Virus record (IMG/VR): IMGVR_UViG_3300049491_000362
Span: 1 to 43,400 of that record
Strand: one strand, 5' to 3'
DNA from: a virus
DNA: 43,400 nucleotides
The position numbers and the translations under genes are program-made. The notes under the pieces were generated by a model, which had not been told where the DNA came from, did no database searches, and saw only the letters and a program-made list of their open reading frames with translations. Shown here in pieces: positions 15,142 through 22,839 of this stretch (the first letter of the stretch is position 1; every line of letters begins with the position of its first letter).

Positions 15142-17375
15142 GATAGAGTCAGCTCAGATTGAGCCGTTGCCTCTTTGAGGTTAGCGACTGCCGTATCGCA
15201 ATAGCTCCTCTTCAATTCAGAGCCAACAAACTTGCGGCCAAGCTTGAGCGACATGAATCCTTCGCTTCCGATGCCGGTAAACGGCGAGTAAACGAGGTCA
15301 CCGCGATTACTCCAAAGAGTCACGGCTCTTTCAATCACGTCCAGTTGTAACGGGCAGATGTGCTTTTCGTCATCGCCTTCGCGCGCTCCGGATCGGTTGA
15401 GGACGTTGGTTTGCCGAACGTCCATCCATACCGGCGACGCCCACTCCTGCCATTGGTCCAACGGAAAAGACTCCTTTGTATGCTTCACAGGATTGTCCTT
15501 CATGGCGTCAGGCTCGGACCACTTGCGAAAGACCATGAGGTATTCAGCCATGCCTGTGCGCGTGTATTTAGAATTCTGGCGAAGCTGCTTATAAAGCAAG
15601 CCCTGAGCCTTGGTGCGCTGCATCTCAATGACAGGGTCTTTCCATATCGTGACTTCGGAGTGATATGCCCATCCTGCCTCAACGTGGGCGCGGATAATCT
15701 CGCCTCGGAAGTCGCGCATCCCGGCGGCACCGTCCCTGTTCGCGTAGTTCACGAGGTTCTTGCAATGAACAGCGGATAGACACCCAGGCTTAGTGATGCG
15801 CAGTTTATCCGCGATGAGGAATTTGTAGTGCGTGAAAAACTCTGCATCGCTCGAGCAATTGCCCATGTCTTGAGCGTCGGGCGAATAGATGTAGAGCGAC
15901 GCAAACGGCGGCGAGTAAACAGAGAAGTCAATTGAGTTGTCGGGAATCGTTCTGGCGACACGGACGCAATCGCCGTGGTGCAGAGTCCAGCCTTCGCCTG
16001 TCATGGTTTCAATTTTAGTAATCATAGAGAGAGATTTTTCGCCGTTGTTGCGGAACGCTTTTGCGGCGACCTTCATTCGTTCCTGCATCTTTTGATGCGC
16101 TTCAATTTTGCGTTTAACTACGGCGAGAATCGCGCCCTCGTTCCGACCTTGCACAATCCAAGCGTTCACTGGCTTCTTTTGGCCGAATCGATATGATCGG
16201 CGAAGTGCCTGATAAAATTCCTCGAAAGAATAGGATAGTCCGACAAAAGCGACGTTCCTGCAATGTTGCCAATTCAGCCCAAATCCCGCGACTCCCGGTT
16301 TAGTAATAATCACGCGCTCTTTTCCATACGTGAACAGGTCGAGCTTCTTTTCTTTGTCCGATGCGGAATCAGATCCGCGCACCTCAATCGCCGATGGAAT
16401 GACCTTCTTCAATTCGTCAGCTTCATAGTTTGTATTGCACCACACTACCCACGGTTCACGCGATGCGTTCACCTTCTCAGCGACAGCGGCGCAACGTGCC
16501 GCGCACGATATACGCATCTCACGATGAATCGTCGTGGCATTCAGTTCAGGATTACGAAAAAACTCTCCGTCCTCAGCGTCGACCTGTTCATCCACTTCTA
16601 CAACGATGGACTGCATCTTGAGCGCGGGTAGCACGTAAGCTGCACCGTCAAATCCTATGTCGGCCGGCGAAGAAATGCACGCGGACCACGATCCCATCCA
16701 ATTCCAAAAGTCTGCCTCAGCGTGCGCCTTTAGCCGATACGTTCCAAAGTTCATCGTGTCGTTAATGAACCACCGTGCAAGCATCTCGTTTGACGGCATG
16801 ACGCCGAGAAACTCGACGTGCTGTCCAATCTCCATGAAGTCATTTGGTGCAGGCGTTGCCGTGCAGCATAGGCGATAGGGCGTGCGCTTGAACGCCGCCG
16901 TGAGCGCAATGCGCGTCTTGCCCATGAAGTTTTTCAGGATGCTCGATTCGTCGAGAACGACGCCGACGAATTGCGAAGTGTCGAAATGTGCGAGCTTCTC
17001 GTAATTCGTAATGAAGATTCCCGCACCGGTCACATCGGATTGCGTTTCAACGACAGTTGCGGCGACGCCAAACTTCTTCGCCTCCGTAGCGGTTTGATGC
17101 GCGACGGCGAGCGGCGTTAGAATGATGACTGCGCCTCCGGTATGTTGGACTACTTGCCGCGCCCACTCTAATTGCTGGAGTGTTTTCCCGAGTCCGCAGT
17201 CTTCAAACAAAGCGGCGCAACCTTGGCGAACAGCCCACTTCACAACGTGCGCTTGCCAGTCGAATAGCGGAGCGACTATCGGCATGGGTTCAAATCCTGA
17301 TGCGCGAGGAAGCTTAGTCTTAGAAGCGATGAATTGATCGTAGTCTGTGGACATTGGTAGTGGTGAAGCTGACAT
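15138..17375 (-). CDS. SNF2-type helicase fused to DNA methyltransferase
   Basis: 745-residue fusion. Helicase part: Walker A EDCGLGKTLQ (58-67), DEAH-like LDESS (141-145), TATP (172-175), and motif VI QALRRSYRFGQ (about 387), the SNF2 form. Methylase part: catalytic SPPF at about 487 and the SAM loop FTGIGSEG at about 697. Motif IV before motif I is the beta-class order; SPPF favours N4-cytosine or N6-adenine methylation. It may remodel and methylate phage DNA, for example against host restriction. Longer starts exist (a TTG at 17468); the first ATG was chosen, and an ATG at 17354 is possible. The gene looks less GC-rich than its neighbours. Confidence 0.82.
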   Translation of the reverse strand: MSASPLPMSTDYDQFIASKTKLPRASGFEPMPIVAPLFDWQAHVVKWAVRQGCAALFEDCGLGKTLQQLEWARQVVQHTGGAVIILTPLAVAHQTATEAKKFGVAATVVETQSDVTGAGIFITNYEKLAHFDTSQFVGVVLDESSILKNFMGKTRIALTAAFKRTPYRLCCTATPAPNDFMEIGQHVEFLGVMPSNEMLARWFINDTMNFGTYRLKAHAEADFWNWMGSWSACISSPADIGFDGAAYVLPALKMQSIVVEVDEQVDAEDGEFFRNPELNATTIHREMRISCAARCAAVAEKVNASREPWVVWCNTNYEADELKKVIPSAIEVRGSDSASDKEKKLDLFTYGKERVIITKPGVAGFGLNWQHCRNVAFVGLSYSFEEFYQALRRSYRFGQKKPVNAWIVQGRNEGAILAVVKRKIEAHQKMQERMKVAAKAFRNNGEKSLSMITKIETMTGEGWTLHHGDCVRVARTIPDNSIDFSVYSPPFASLYIYSPDAQDMGNCSSDAEFFTHYKFLIADKLRITKPGCLSAVHCKNLVNYANRDGAAGMRDFRGEIIRAHVEAGWAYHSEVTIWKDPVIEMQRTKAQGLLYKQLRQNSKYTRTGMAEYLMVFRKWSEPDAMKDNPVKHTKESFPLDQWQEWASPVWMDVRQTNVLNRSGAREGDDEKHICPLQLDVIERAVTLWSNRGDLVYSPFTGIGSEGFMSLKLGRKFVGSELKRSYCDTAVANLKEATAQSELTLS

Positions 17376-17470
17376 GTGGAAAGATTGTTGCTCGCGTATT
17401 TTCGCACCCGCACGAGCGCGGTCGTTGGCCTTGGTGTGCGGGGTGGCTCCGCAGATTCCTCCCGCCAAAG

Positions 17471-18037
17471 TTACAGCGGCAATTTATCGCCGTCGTCTTT
17501 GTCGTCCTCGCTGTCTTCGTCGTCGCCGTCCTCGGGCAACTCGATCTGGCCTTGGGCGCGCTCGCCGATGATATACATGCGTGCCTGCTCGACTGCCTCG
17601 GCTACGAGCGCCGCGTCCGCTTCGGTCAACGGCGGCGTGTATTTCCCCGGCATCGTCGGGTGAGCGAGCAGGCGTTCAGGCGTATCAAACGCGAACTCCT
17701 TTGCGGCGTCATCGATGTTCTTGCGAACCTTGAACGACACCGTTCCCGCTCCCGACTGCTCGCCAAGCTTCAGCCCGACCACGCGCAGGCCGGTAGCGGC
17801 GTAGTCTGGCAGGAAGTGGCAGACCGTTGCCACGATGGGCGCAAGCGCGTCGAGCGCCGCGCCGAACGACGGGAGCGGGTTGTCGCGCTCGCACAAGTCG
17901 AACGATGCGTCGCCTTGCTCCCATCCAATCTCAATACTCTTGCGCCCGCGCTTGACCGATTTGATCTGAATGGAGCGCGGTTTATCGGGAGCTGCGGCGG
18001 GCGCTTCCGCTGGTGCCTGTTTCTTTTTTCTGGCCAT
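17471..18037 (-). CDS. Unknown protein with long acidic tail
   Basis: 188 residues. Basic, Pro/Ala-rich start (MARKKKQAPAEAPAAAPDK), a central alpha/beta domain (SIQIKSVKRGRKSIEIGWEQ ... LRVVGLKLGEQ), and a strongly acidic C-terminus (DGDDEDSEDDKDDGDKLPL). The acidic end with terminal hydrophobics recalls SSB-type docking tails, but the core is not an obvious OB fold. Lies between the helicase fusion and exonuclease, so a replication accessory is plausible. Confidence 0.5.
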   Translation of the reverse strand: MARKKKQAPAEAPAAAPDKPRSIQIKSVKRGRKSIEIGWEQGDASFDLCERDNPLPSFGAALDALAPIVATVCHFLPDYAATGLRVVGLKLGEQSGAGTVSFKVRKNIDDAAKEFAFDTPERLLAHPTMPGKYTPPLTEADAALVAEAVEQARMYIIGERAQGQIELPEDGDDEDSEDDKDDGDKLPL

Positions 18038-18074
18038 GATTATTCCTCTGTTGGGTTGTTGTAGCGCTGACAAA

Positions 18075-18404
18075 TTACTCTGAATCTTCCATTACCGGAT
18101 AATGATTATTATCTATCTTGTCGGCGAGGTTTCGCAGTTCATGTGCCCACGGATGCACGTCATCTTTTTTCATTTCGCTTCGGTTAAATTGAGTGGTCAT
18201 GGCCTCGCGAAGCAGCATCTTAGATAGATCGAATATAAAAAAATCTTCCTCGCATGAATCCCGGCCGCGTATTCCGATTTGCAATTTACCAAATCCAACC
18301 GTGTGAGCGGTGAGATTTTCGTGCGAGAGGAGTTCCTTTGGGCTTAGTTCGCGCAATAGATCGTTTACTGCTATCAAGATAGCCTGATTCTTATTACTAT
18401 TCAT
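18075..18404 (-). CDS. Unknown AT-rich early protein
   Basis: 109 residues (MNSNKNQAILIAVNDLLREL...). Its DNA uses AT-ending codons and has long A/T runs, unlike the GC-rich genes on both sides, which suggests recent acquisition. The product is hydrophilic with a helical start and a FFIFDLSKMLL stretch. Unlike most genes here it is separated from its neighbours by gaps instead of overlaps. No family recognised. Confidence 0.5.
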   Translation of the reverse strand: MNSNKNQAILIAVNDLLRELSPKELLSHENLTAHTVGFGKLQIGIRGRDSCEEDFFIFDLSKMLLREAMTTQFNRSEMKKDDVHPWAHELRNLADKIDNNHYPVMEDSE

Positions 18405-18420
18405 GATAATGGTTTTTATA

Positions 18421-19194
18421 TTACGGTAGCAGCAGCGGCGCGAGGTGACGCAGGTGGAGCAAGTCGTTGTTGAGATACTTTACCGCCTCCGCCCGCTGCG
18501 CCTCGGCCGGTAGCTCGACGGGAGCGACGCCGTCCCACCAACGCCAAAAGTGTTCGCCGGTCACGGTGTCCTCGGGAGTCTTGCGGAAAATGTCTGTGTG
18601 CTCCTCGTAGAGGCCAAACATCTCCGCTGCTTTGGTGAGCGACAGATAACGCTCGCGCTGATACAGCAGGAACTCTGACGCTAAATCGACAAAGCGCGAG
18701 TGGTAGAAACGTCCCTCACGCACGCGCATCGGGAGCGGCACGCGATTAAGCCGGCTGCGCGTTACCAAGAAGTCCAGGTCAAACTTCTTGGACGCATCAC
18801 CGCATCCGCTCCAAAAGACGAACTTCGTGAGCGCGTGGTCCGACAGTGAAACGATTTGCCAGAACTGGCGTAGCGTCGCGGCTTCCGTCGCCTCGGCGAT
18901 TATTGACGGCTCTCCGGTCTCCGTGACGACACCGATGCACACGACGGCGCCCGTGAGCGGGTCGAGAGCAGCGCGGTCCCTGGCGCTCTGCCAGTAGGCC
19001 GCGCACTCGGCGGCGTGCTTGGCGCGCTCGCTCTCGATCTTCTCGGCGCGGAGGGCAGCGTCCTTGATGTTCCCGAGCTTCACCGCGAGCGGGTCGAAGT
19101 CGGGAAACAGTTTCGTGAAGCGCGCTACGTTGTCCAGTAGCGGGCGGGTCTCTATGTCGAATGCCACATAGGATGGCGGTGGAAAGGAAGTCAT
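18421..19194 (-). CDS. 3'-5' exonuclease (RNase H-like, DnaQ/polB type)
   Basis: 257 residues. Exo I is VAFDIETRP with the DxE pair (Asp13, Glu15). Exo II is probably GCGDASKKFDLDFL, and Exo III YLNNDLLHLRHL gives the YxxxD-like motif near the C-terminus. This set matches the predicted 3'-5' exonucleases related to the B-family polymerase proofreading domain. No polymerase domain is attached and none was seen elsewhere, so it probably proofreads for or works with the host replisome, or acts in recombination. Confidence 0.72.
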   Translation of the reverse strand: MTSFPPPSYVAFDIETRPLLDNVARFTKLFPDFDPLAVKLGNIKDAALRAEKIESERAKHAAECAAYWQSARDRAALDPLTGAVVCIGVVTETGEPSIIAEATEAATLRQFWQIVSLSDHALTKFVFWSGCGDASKKFDLDFLVTRSRLNRVPLPMRVREGRFYHSRFVDLASEFLLYQRERYLSLTKAAEMFGLYEEHTDIFRKTPEDTVTGEHFWRWWDGVAPVELPAEAQRAEAVKYLNNDLLHLRHLAPLLLP

Positions 19195-19227
19195 GGGAAT
19201 TGGTCTATGTTGGGTGTAGTGATACGC

Positions 19228-19896
19228 TCAAAAAGGCACATCGCCGTCGTCCGGTGCATCGCCGTCCGTCGGGAACGCCTGCCCGGTCGGATTGCTCGCG
19301 TCCGTCTTGGCGGCAGCGCGGGCCGGGTTGAGTCGGTCGGTATATTCATCCGACGCCTTGATGCGATTGGCAATCCACTCGGGGAGCGTTGTCGGAATCG
19401 TGATTGGTCCCTCGGCGGGAATATCGTAGATGATCGCGGGGTTCTCGGGCTTGATGCGCTCAGTCCCGGCCATAGGTTTCATAATCGCGGCAATGTTCGC
19501 GTAGACTTTCGATCCGTCGCGGCTGGGCTTGTGCACAATGGACAGGAGCGCCATCGCTCCGCAGACCTTGGCGACGTCGAAGCACTTCGCTTCGTCCTCC
19601 GTAAAATCCTTGCCGCGCCATGCGGCGAGCTGCTTGCGCAGGTTGCTCTTCTTGTCGGTCGAGAGCGTGTAGCTTTCGGAAATTACCCGTGGGCAATCTT
19701 TGGTTACGCCGTCGACGGTGAACTCGCCGCGAACATGCGGAAGCTCGAATTGTAGAAGCACCTTGCGGCGCGAGGGGAACCCGCCCGCAACCTGCGGGGG
19801 CGTTCCGACGTCGATTACTCCGTAGCAAACAGCGAGGGCCGTGCCTGCTGGGATGGGGGCGTGCTCTTTGCCGCCGGATGATGATGCAATAGGCAT
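19228..19896 (-). CDS. Phage single-stranded DNA-binding protein
   Basis: 222 residues. Segments VIDVGTPPQ, RRKVLLQFELP, LRKQLAAWRGKDFT and VYANIAAIM match the pattern of a widespread phage ssDNA-binding/replication protein family with an OB-like core. The C-terminus is DAPDDGDVPF, very close to the DDDIPF tip through which SSB recruits replication enzymes. It sits beside the exonuclease in the early operon. The family name is from memory; the tail motif is directly visible. Confidence 0.68.
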   Translation of the reverse strand: MPIASSSGGKEHAPIPAGTALAVCYGVIDVGTPPQVAGGFPSRRKVLLQFELPHVRGEFTVDGVTKDCPRVISESYTLSTDKKSNLRKQLAAWRGKDFTEDEAKCFDVAKVCGAMALLSIVHKPSRDGSKVYANIAAIMKPMAGTERIKPENPAIIYDIPAEGPITIPTTLPEWIANRIKASDEYTDRLNPARAAAKTDASNPTGQAFPTDGDAPDDGDVPF

Positions 19897-19900
19897 GATG

Positions 19901-20206
19901 TTATTTTGTAGACTTACTGACGATGTATTTGGATTTGACGGACGAGAGCGGAGTGGGCACACGTTGCACCCGTAAGCTCTGGGAATTGGTCGCCGCCTTC
20001 GCCGCCGTGGAAAGCGGGGGGGCGGCAATTGTTTTTGCAACAAGGTAGTCGATGACCTCGCCGCGGCTGAAGTCGGTGGTCCGCATGATGCGGTCGATCT
20101 CGCGGGCGGTCTCGGGCTTCACGGTCGATCCTGAGAGCATAACGCGAGCTTCGTCGCCTTTGAGCGGGCGGTGGCCTCGGGTGGCGATTGAGGGGAACGT
20201 GGTCAT
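19901..20206 (-). CDS. Ribbon-helix-helix-like small protein
   Basis: 101 residues. The middle (VKPETAREIDRIMRTTDFSRGEVIDYLVAKTI) resembles a ribbon-helix-helix: a short strand, then two helices with a GEVIDYLV second helix. The C-terminus is basic and S/T/K rich. Its ATG overlaps the stop of the His-rich microprotein. Likely an early DNA-binding factor. Confidence 0.5.
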   Translation of the reverse strand: MTTFPSIATRGHRPLKGDEARVMLSGSTVKPETAREIDRIMRTTDFSRGEVIDYLVAKTIAAPPLSTAAKAATNSQSLRVQRVPTPLSSVKSKYIVSKSTK

Positions 20207-20349
20207 GGTAGTGGGTTCAGGACTACGATAGTCCCGATGATGAGCAGGCCGAGAACGATGCCGGCCGCAAGTGCGGCGACCGCAACGCGCACGCTCAAGC
20301 CGTTGCTCGGGTGCCGGTGAAGGCAGTGGTGGTGATGGTGATTAGTCAT
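20203..20349 (-). CDS. His-rich single-pass membrane microprotein
   Basis: 48 residues starting MTNHHHHHCLHRHP, followed by one membrane helix (VAVAALAAGIVLGLLIIGTIVVL). Start and stop overlap both neighbours (ATGA at the 3' side), the same coupling as the rest of the operon, which supports it as a real gene. The His/Cys-rich N-terminus could bind metal. Function unknown. Confidence 0.55.
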   Translation of the reverse strand: MTNHHHHHCLHRHPSNGLSVRVAVAALAAGIVLGLLIIGTIVVLNPLP

Positions 20350-20689
20350 GGAAGTTCACGGAGGGGCTACGGTCGACGGTGCGGGACTCTGCGAACCGCT
20401 CGGCGAGATGGTCGGCTTCGGAGAGGAGCTTTGCCGCCTGCTCGCGCTTTGCGGCGACGACCGCGGGGCCGCAGAGCGCGTCAACTTGTGCTGTGATGGC
20501 ATCGGTGAGGTTCAACGCCGACAAATGTTTTCCTGAGCCGTCGGTGTAGGTTTGCCACAGCACCTCACCGGCGCTGCCGATCTCGGCCTTTATGGTAACG
20601 TAGCTTTCGCCGGTGGCGGCGCGGAGAGCGCGTTGCGCCGCAACGAGGCAAAGCTCGGCGGCGGTGGTGTCGGGAATCATAGCGTTCAT
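20342..20689 (-). CDS. Unknown early protein
   Basis: 115 residues, largely helical with an Ala-rich N-terminus (AAELCLVAAQRALRAATGE) and a central strand region (SYVTIKAEIGSAGEVLWQTY). Overlaps the microprotein gene at its 3' end and possibly a short ORF at its 5' end. No domain recognised. Confidence 0.5.
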   Translation of the reverse strand: MNAMIPDTTAAELCLVAAQRALRAATGESYVTIKAEIGSAGEVLWQTYTDGSGKHLSALNLTDAITAQVDALCGPAVVAAKREQAAKLLSEADHLAERFAESRTVDRSPSVNFHD

Positions 20690-20793
20690 GGGACTATTGG
20701 TTGGTTACTGAGCTTCTGGAAAGTGCCGAGGTTGCGGCGAGCGCGCGTCACAGCACCTCGCCTTGGTCTCGGGGAGCGGCATAGTTGCCGCAC
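20686..20793 (-). CDS. Possible 35-residue basic ORF
   Basis: GTG-started frame encoding a peptide with RSPRPRRGAVTRARRNLGTF, strongly basic. Its stop overlaps the next ATG (ATGA) as elsewhere in the operon. Supported only by that overlap and by filling a gap of about 150 bases; it may be chance. Confidence 0.25.
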   Translation of the reverse strand: MRQLCRSPRPRRGAVTRARRNLGTFQKLSNQPIVP

Positions 20794-20836
20794 CGTGCGC
20801 CCACCCTCGACGTAGCGAGAGGAGGCGGGAGGTGCG

Positions 20837-20995
20837 TCAGATCATCACGAGACATTGTTTTCCGACGTAGTAGCCGATGGTGGTTTCAGTATTCGAGCGA
20901 GCACAGCCGACAACGGCGGCGGCAAATGGGCAGTCGTAAAAGCCAAAGAACATTTCTTGGCCGGATGCACCGATCAGATAGAGGGGATACTTCAT
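20837..20995 (-). CDS. Unknown 52-residue early protein
   Basis: MKYPLYLIGASGQEMFFGFY is followed by a Cys/Ala/Gly-rich end (DCPFAAAVVGCARSNTETTI...). Reads cleanly from ATG to TGA on the leftward strand and lies at the upstream end of the early operon. No membrane helix is certain. Protein-like composition supports it; function unknown. Confidence 0.5.
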   Translation of the reverse strand: MKYPLYLIGASGQEMFFGFYDCPFAAAVVGCARSNTETTIGYYVGKQCLVMI

Positions 20996-21081
20996 GGGAG
21001 CTTTATTGGTTTCTGCCGGAGGAGCGTTCCCGGCGTTGGTGCCAGGGTGGAAATTCCTTCGATGCGCAAAATAGATTTCAT
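20992..21081 (-). CDS. Possible 29-residue leader peptide of early operon
   Basis: MKSILRIEGISTLAPTPGTL and nine more residues; its TGA overlaps the next ATG (ATGA). Its start abuts the 38-bp palindrome. If real it would be the first coding unit of the leftward operon. Very short, so low confidence. Confidence 0.28.
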   Translation of the reverse strand: MKSILRIEGISTLAPTPGTLLRQKPIKLP

Positions 21082-21117
21082 TCCTCGCAAAAGTTCAAGA
21101 ACTATTTTGCGAGGAAT
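21080..21117. promoter_or_regulatory. 38-bp near-perfect palindrome, candidate operator or origin
   Basis: ATTCCTCGCAAAA and TTTTGCGAGGAAT are perfect 13-base inverted arms; the 12-base centre itself contains GTTC..GAAC. It lies at the upstream end of the leftward early operon. Arm length and symmetry suit a dimeric repressor, a replication-initiator site or a cruciform. No T-run follows, so it is not a terminator. Confidence 0.6.
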
Positions 21118-21329
21118 GGGAGTTGGATACGCTCCCGTAGCTATGGGAAACAGGCGGAAAAGAAAGTTTGATGGATACGCTTTTGGCGCTTTGCGGCCCA
21201 CCGTCCGCCGCGATCCACGGCGGCACCGTTCGCAACTTTGTTGTTTACAGGCAGCGGCGAGAGCTTTTGAGATGCGCACGTCAAGCGGAGGACTAACCGC
21301 GCGAGCCAACAATTTCAGGAGTCAGTTTG
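21118..21329. other. Gap between early operon and cassette region
   Basis: About 210 bases with no convincing gene. A rightward open frame (ATG at 21062, ending 21343) gives a basic, low-quality peptide that would cross the palindrome. The segment probably holds divergent promoters, but I could not place hexamers with confidence. GGGAG...CTCCC (around 21118-21137) is a minor hairpin. Confidence 0.3.
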
Positions 21330-21365
21330 AAAGCCCGTCGTGATTAGTCCCACGCCGGGCTTTTT
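21330..21365 (+). terminator. Rho-independent terminator
   Basis: AAAGCCCG and CGGGCTTT form an 8-bp stem with an 18-base loop, followed by a run of five T on the + strand. It would stop rightward transcription entering the cassette region from the early-operon side, insulating the array. Confidence 0.65.
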
Positions 21366-21604
21366 CATGCCCACCGACCGCACCGGCCCGCAGCGACAAG
21401 GCCGAGCAGGACCGACAAGCCTCCGGGTGGAGTCGGGCATCGGTGGCGAGCCTTACCCGCTCGCGCAAATGTGTCGGCGCAAGCCGAGTGAGCAAGCGGA
21501 CAAGAGGTGTGCAGCGCACTCCCGAGCCTCCCCGCATCGTCCCGTCCTCCCAGTCCGAAGCGCCATCGCTTCAACGTAGCTCTCCCCCTCACACGGGGTG
21601 AGCT
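21366..21604. other. Leader segment before cassette array, with start-proximal hairpin
   Basis: About 240 bases without a supported gene; a 71-codon + frame (ATG at 21367) has poor composition. Its last 27 bases (21578-21604) form a hairpin, AGCTC/GAGCT and CCCC/GGGG with one T-T mismatch, ending exactly at the ATG of the first cassette ORF. By position this is where an attI-like or promoter element would be, but I see no recognisable one. Confidence 0.35.
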
Positions 21605-21754
21605 ATGCCCACCAACCCCGAACCGAAACGCCAGTTGCTCCACCGTGACGACCGTAGCACCGCCGCAACTACAGAATCTAATTGTCGCACGTGTCGTGAC
21701 AAAAATCTCGACAACGGGCGCGGAGTGTGTTGCGGTCGCTGGCATGAAGCCTAA
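21605..21754 (+). CDS. Cassette 1: 49-residue Cys-rich unknown
   Basis: Encodes a small hydrophilic protein with CRTCRDKNLDNGRGVCCGRW, a CxxC...CC cluster that could bind zinc. The TAA lies within the left attC box (GCC-TAA-C), the classic cassette arrangement, which strongly supports this frame over the overlapping longer ones. GGGGTG upstream may serve as a Shine-Dalgarno. Function unknown. Confidence 0.55.
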   Translation: MPTNPEPKRQLLHRDDRSTAATTESNCRTCRDKNLDNGRGVCCGRWHEA

Positions 21755-21965
21755 CGACCCAATCTCAGCGAAACACAACAAGAGCGATGCCCCGGCGTTG
21801 CGCTGTGATGCGCTGGTTCGGCGGTGGCAGCCGAAACGCGGACAGACATGGGAGGTGCGCGAAATCCGCTACGGGCATGTTTTCGCATGGAGGACCGACA
21901 AGAACCGGCCCGACGCTCAGGAACCTCACTGCCTCCTTTGCGGTAAGCCGAACGTTTCACGATGA
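21744..21965 (+). CDS. Cassette 2: small unknown, start uncertain
   Basis: The protein-like part is downstream of attC A: RRWQPKRGQTWEVREI followed by YGHVFAWRTDKN and a C-terminal CLLCGKP with a CxxC. The only ATG lies before attC A, so either translation reads through the site or a GTG at 21855 is used. The stop is 13 bases beyond the left box of attC B. Possibly a Cys-knuckle protein. Boundaries are the weakest in the array. Confidence 0.38.
   Translation: MKPNDPISAKHNKSDAPALRCDALVRRWQPKRGQTWEVREIRYGHVFAWRTDKNRPDAQEPHCLLCGKPNVSR
21749..21822 (+). other. attC-like site A
   Basis: Left box GCCTAAC (canonical RYYYAAC), right box GTTCGGC. CTCAGCG pairs with GCGCTG inside, and the outer arms pair imperfectly (GCC.AAC.A.C). 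CGTTG starts 20 nt before the right box. Loop about 25 nt. Confidence 0.7.
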
Positions 21966-22061
21966 GCCAGGAGCCCGCAGCCCACTCAGCGCCACCGCCC
22001 TCCCCTGATCCGTCGAAAAAGGACGAGTCGGGCTCGTTGTGCTCTGGCGTGTTGGTTCGGC
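21947..22061 (+). other. attC-like site B
   Basis: Left box GCCGAAC and right box GTTCGGC are perfect complements. GGAGCCCG pairs with CGGGCTC, and GAGCC with the CGTTG-side arm (GTGCTC). Loop about 65 nt, with the ATG of a longer reading of the next ORF just before the stem. Confidence 0.7.
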
Positions 22062-22492
22062 CTCCGGGTGCTGGTCGTCCGCCCAAGCCTGATCGACGGC
22101 GGAAAATACAGGCGCACTGCGAGATCTGTGGGCAGGGCATGGACTCCCGGCGCTACTACTGCGGTGCGACGTGCCGCAAGCGGGCGCAGCGCGAAACGCA
22201 AAGGGCTCAAATGGGTATCTCGACGGTAAATCGTGACATTTCTTCGACCGGGAATGACCTGATCGCGACGGGCCTGTCTGTGATGCGGATGGCTGTCGAA
22301 TCGTCCGAAAAACCGAGTGCTGCCGCTGCCATGCGTGCCGTCAGGAATGCGGTGCGAGGTCGCCATAATTGGTGGAAGCGGTGGGTGACACAGGAGCACA
22401 GGGAAACAGTCGCCGTGCAGATTCTTCGAGAATCCCTATGGCTTCGCTGCCTTCAAGCCACCGTGAATTTTATGCCGAACACTAAGCCATGA
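21962..22492 (+). CDS. Cassette 3: zinc-ribbon protein
   Basis: Up to 176 residues. The core is CEICGQGMDSRRYYCGATCRKR, a CxxC...CxxxC zinc site followed by basic residues, as in small DNA-binding zinc proteins of phages and mobile elements; the rest is helical (TGLSVMRMAVESSEKPSAAA...). The ATG lies inside attC B, so the first ~30 residues would be encoded by the site; GTG/TTG codons at 22049-22052, at the right box, are alternative starts that fit the cassette model better. The C-terminus overlaps the next ORF by 4 bases. Confidence 0.5.
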   Translation: MSQEPAAHSAPPPSPDPSKKDESGSLCSGVLVRPPGAGRPPKPDRRRKIQAHCEICGQGMDSRRYYCGATCRKRAQRETQRAQMGISTVNRDISSTGNDLIATGLSVMRMAVESSEKPSAAAAMRAVRNAVRGRHNWWKRWVTQEHRETVAVQILRESLWLRCLQATVNFMPNTKP

Positions 22493-22749
22493 AAAAACCA
22501 ACAGACACGCAAATCGCGGCGGAAATCGCCGCTCTAAAAAAGCTCAAGCCGGTCGGCCCGTTCGCGCGCAAGACGGCGGAAACAATCGCGGTCGTAATCG
22601 ACGCGCTTGACGGTCAAATAGATGAAACCGCGCCCGAATTTTCGGAGCTGACCGACGACCAGCAGATGGCCGCAGTCGATGCGATGAGATGGAAGAATGG
22701 TTACATCGCCGCAAAACCGACCGCCGACTGGGACGGCCTCTGTGCATAA
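22489..22749 (+). CDS. Cassette 3, second ORF: unknown
   Basis: 86 residues, Lys-rich helical N-terminus (TQIAAEIAALKKLKPVGPFARK) and an acidic centre (DGQIDETAPEFSELTDDQQM). No attC separates it from the zinc-ribbon ORF, so this cassette carries two genes. TAA lies in the left box of attC C (GCA-TAA-C). Function unknown. Confidence 0.6.
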   Translation: MKKPTDTQIAAEIAALKKLKPVGPFARKTAETIAVVIDALDGQIDETAPEFSELTDDQQMAAVDAMRWKNGYIAAKPTADWDGLCA

Positions 22750-22830
22750 CATCGCGGTGAGACACGCGGAGGACGGGGCCAAGCACGCTCCCTGACCATC
22801 GCCCGCGTTGTCTCTACCAACTGGTCCACC
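22744..22830 (+). other. attC-like site C (degenerate right box)
   Basis: Left box GCATAAC contains the preceding stop. GGTGAGACACGCGG pairs with CCGCGTTGTCTCTACC apart from one unpaired T. The right box reads GTCCACC, a poor match to GTTRRRY, so this site may be inactive. Confidence 0.6.
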
Positions 22831-22839
22831 TCTTTTCCT

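Noticed and set aside
17354-18064. 236-codon + strand frame opposite early genes
   Set aside because: Antisense to a coherent acidic-tail gene; product is R/V-rich without motifs.
20855-21343. 162-codon + frame across the palindrome
   Set aside because: Low-quality basic composition and it would cross both the palindrome and the small leftward genes; no motif.
21365-21781. 138-codon - frame in the array leader
   Set aside because: It runs against the cassette ORFs and into attC A, with no start signal.
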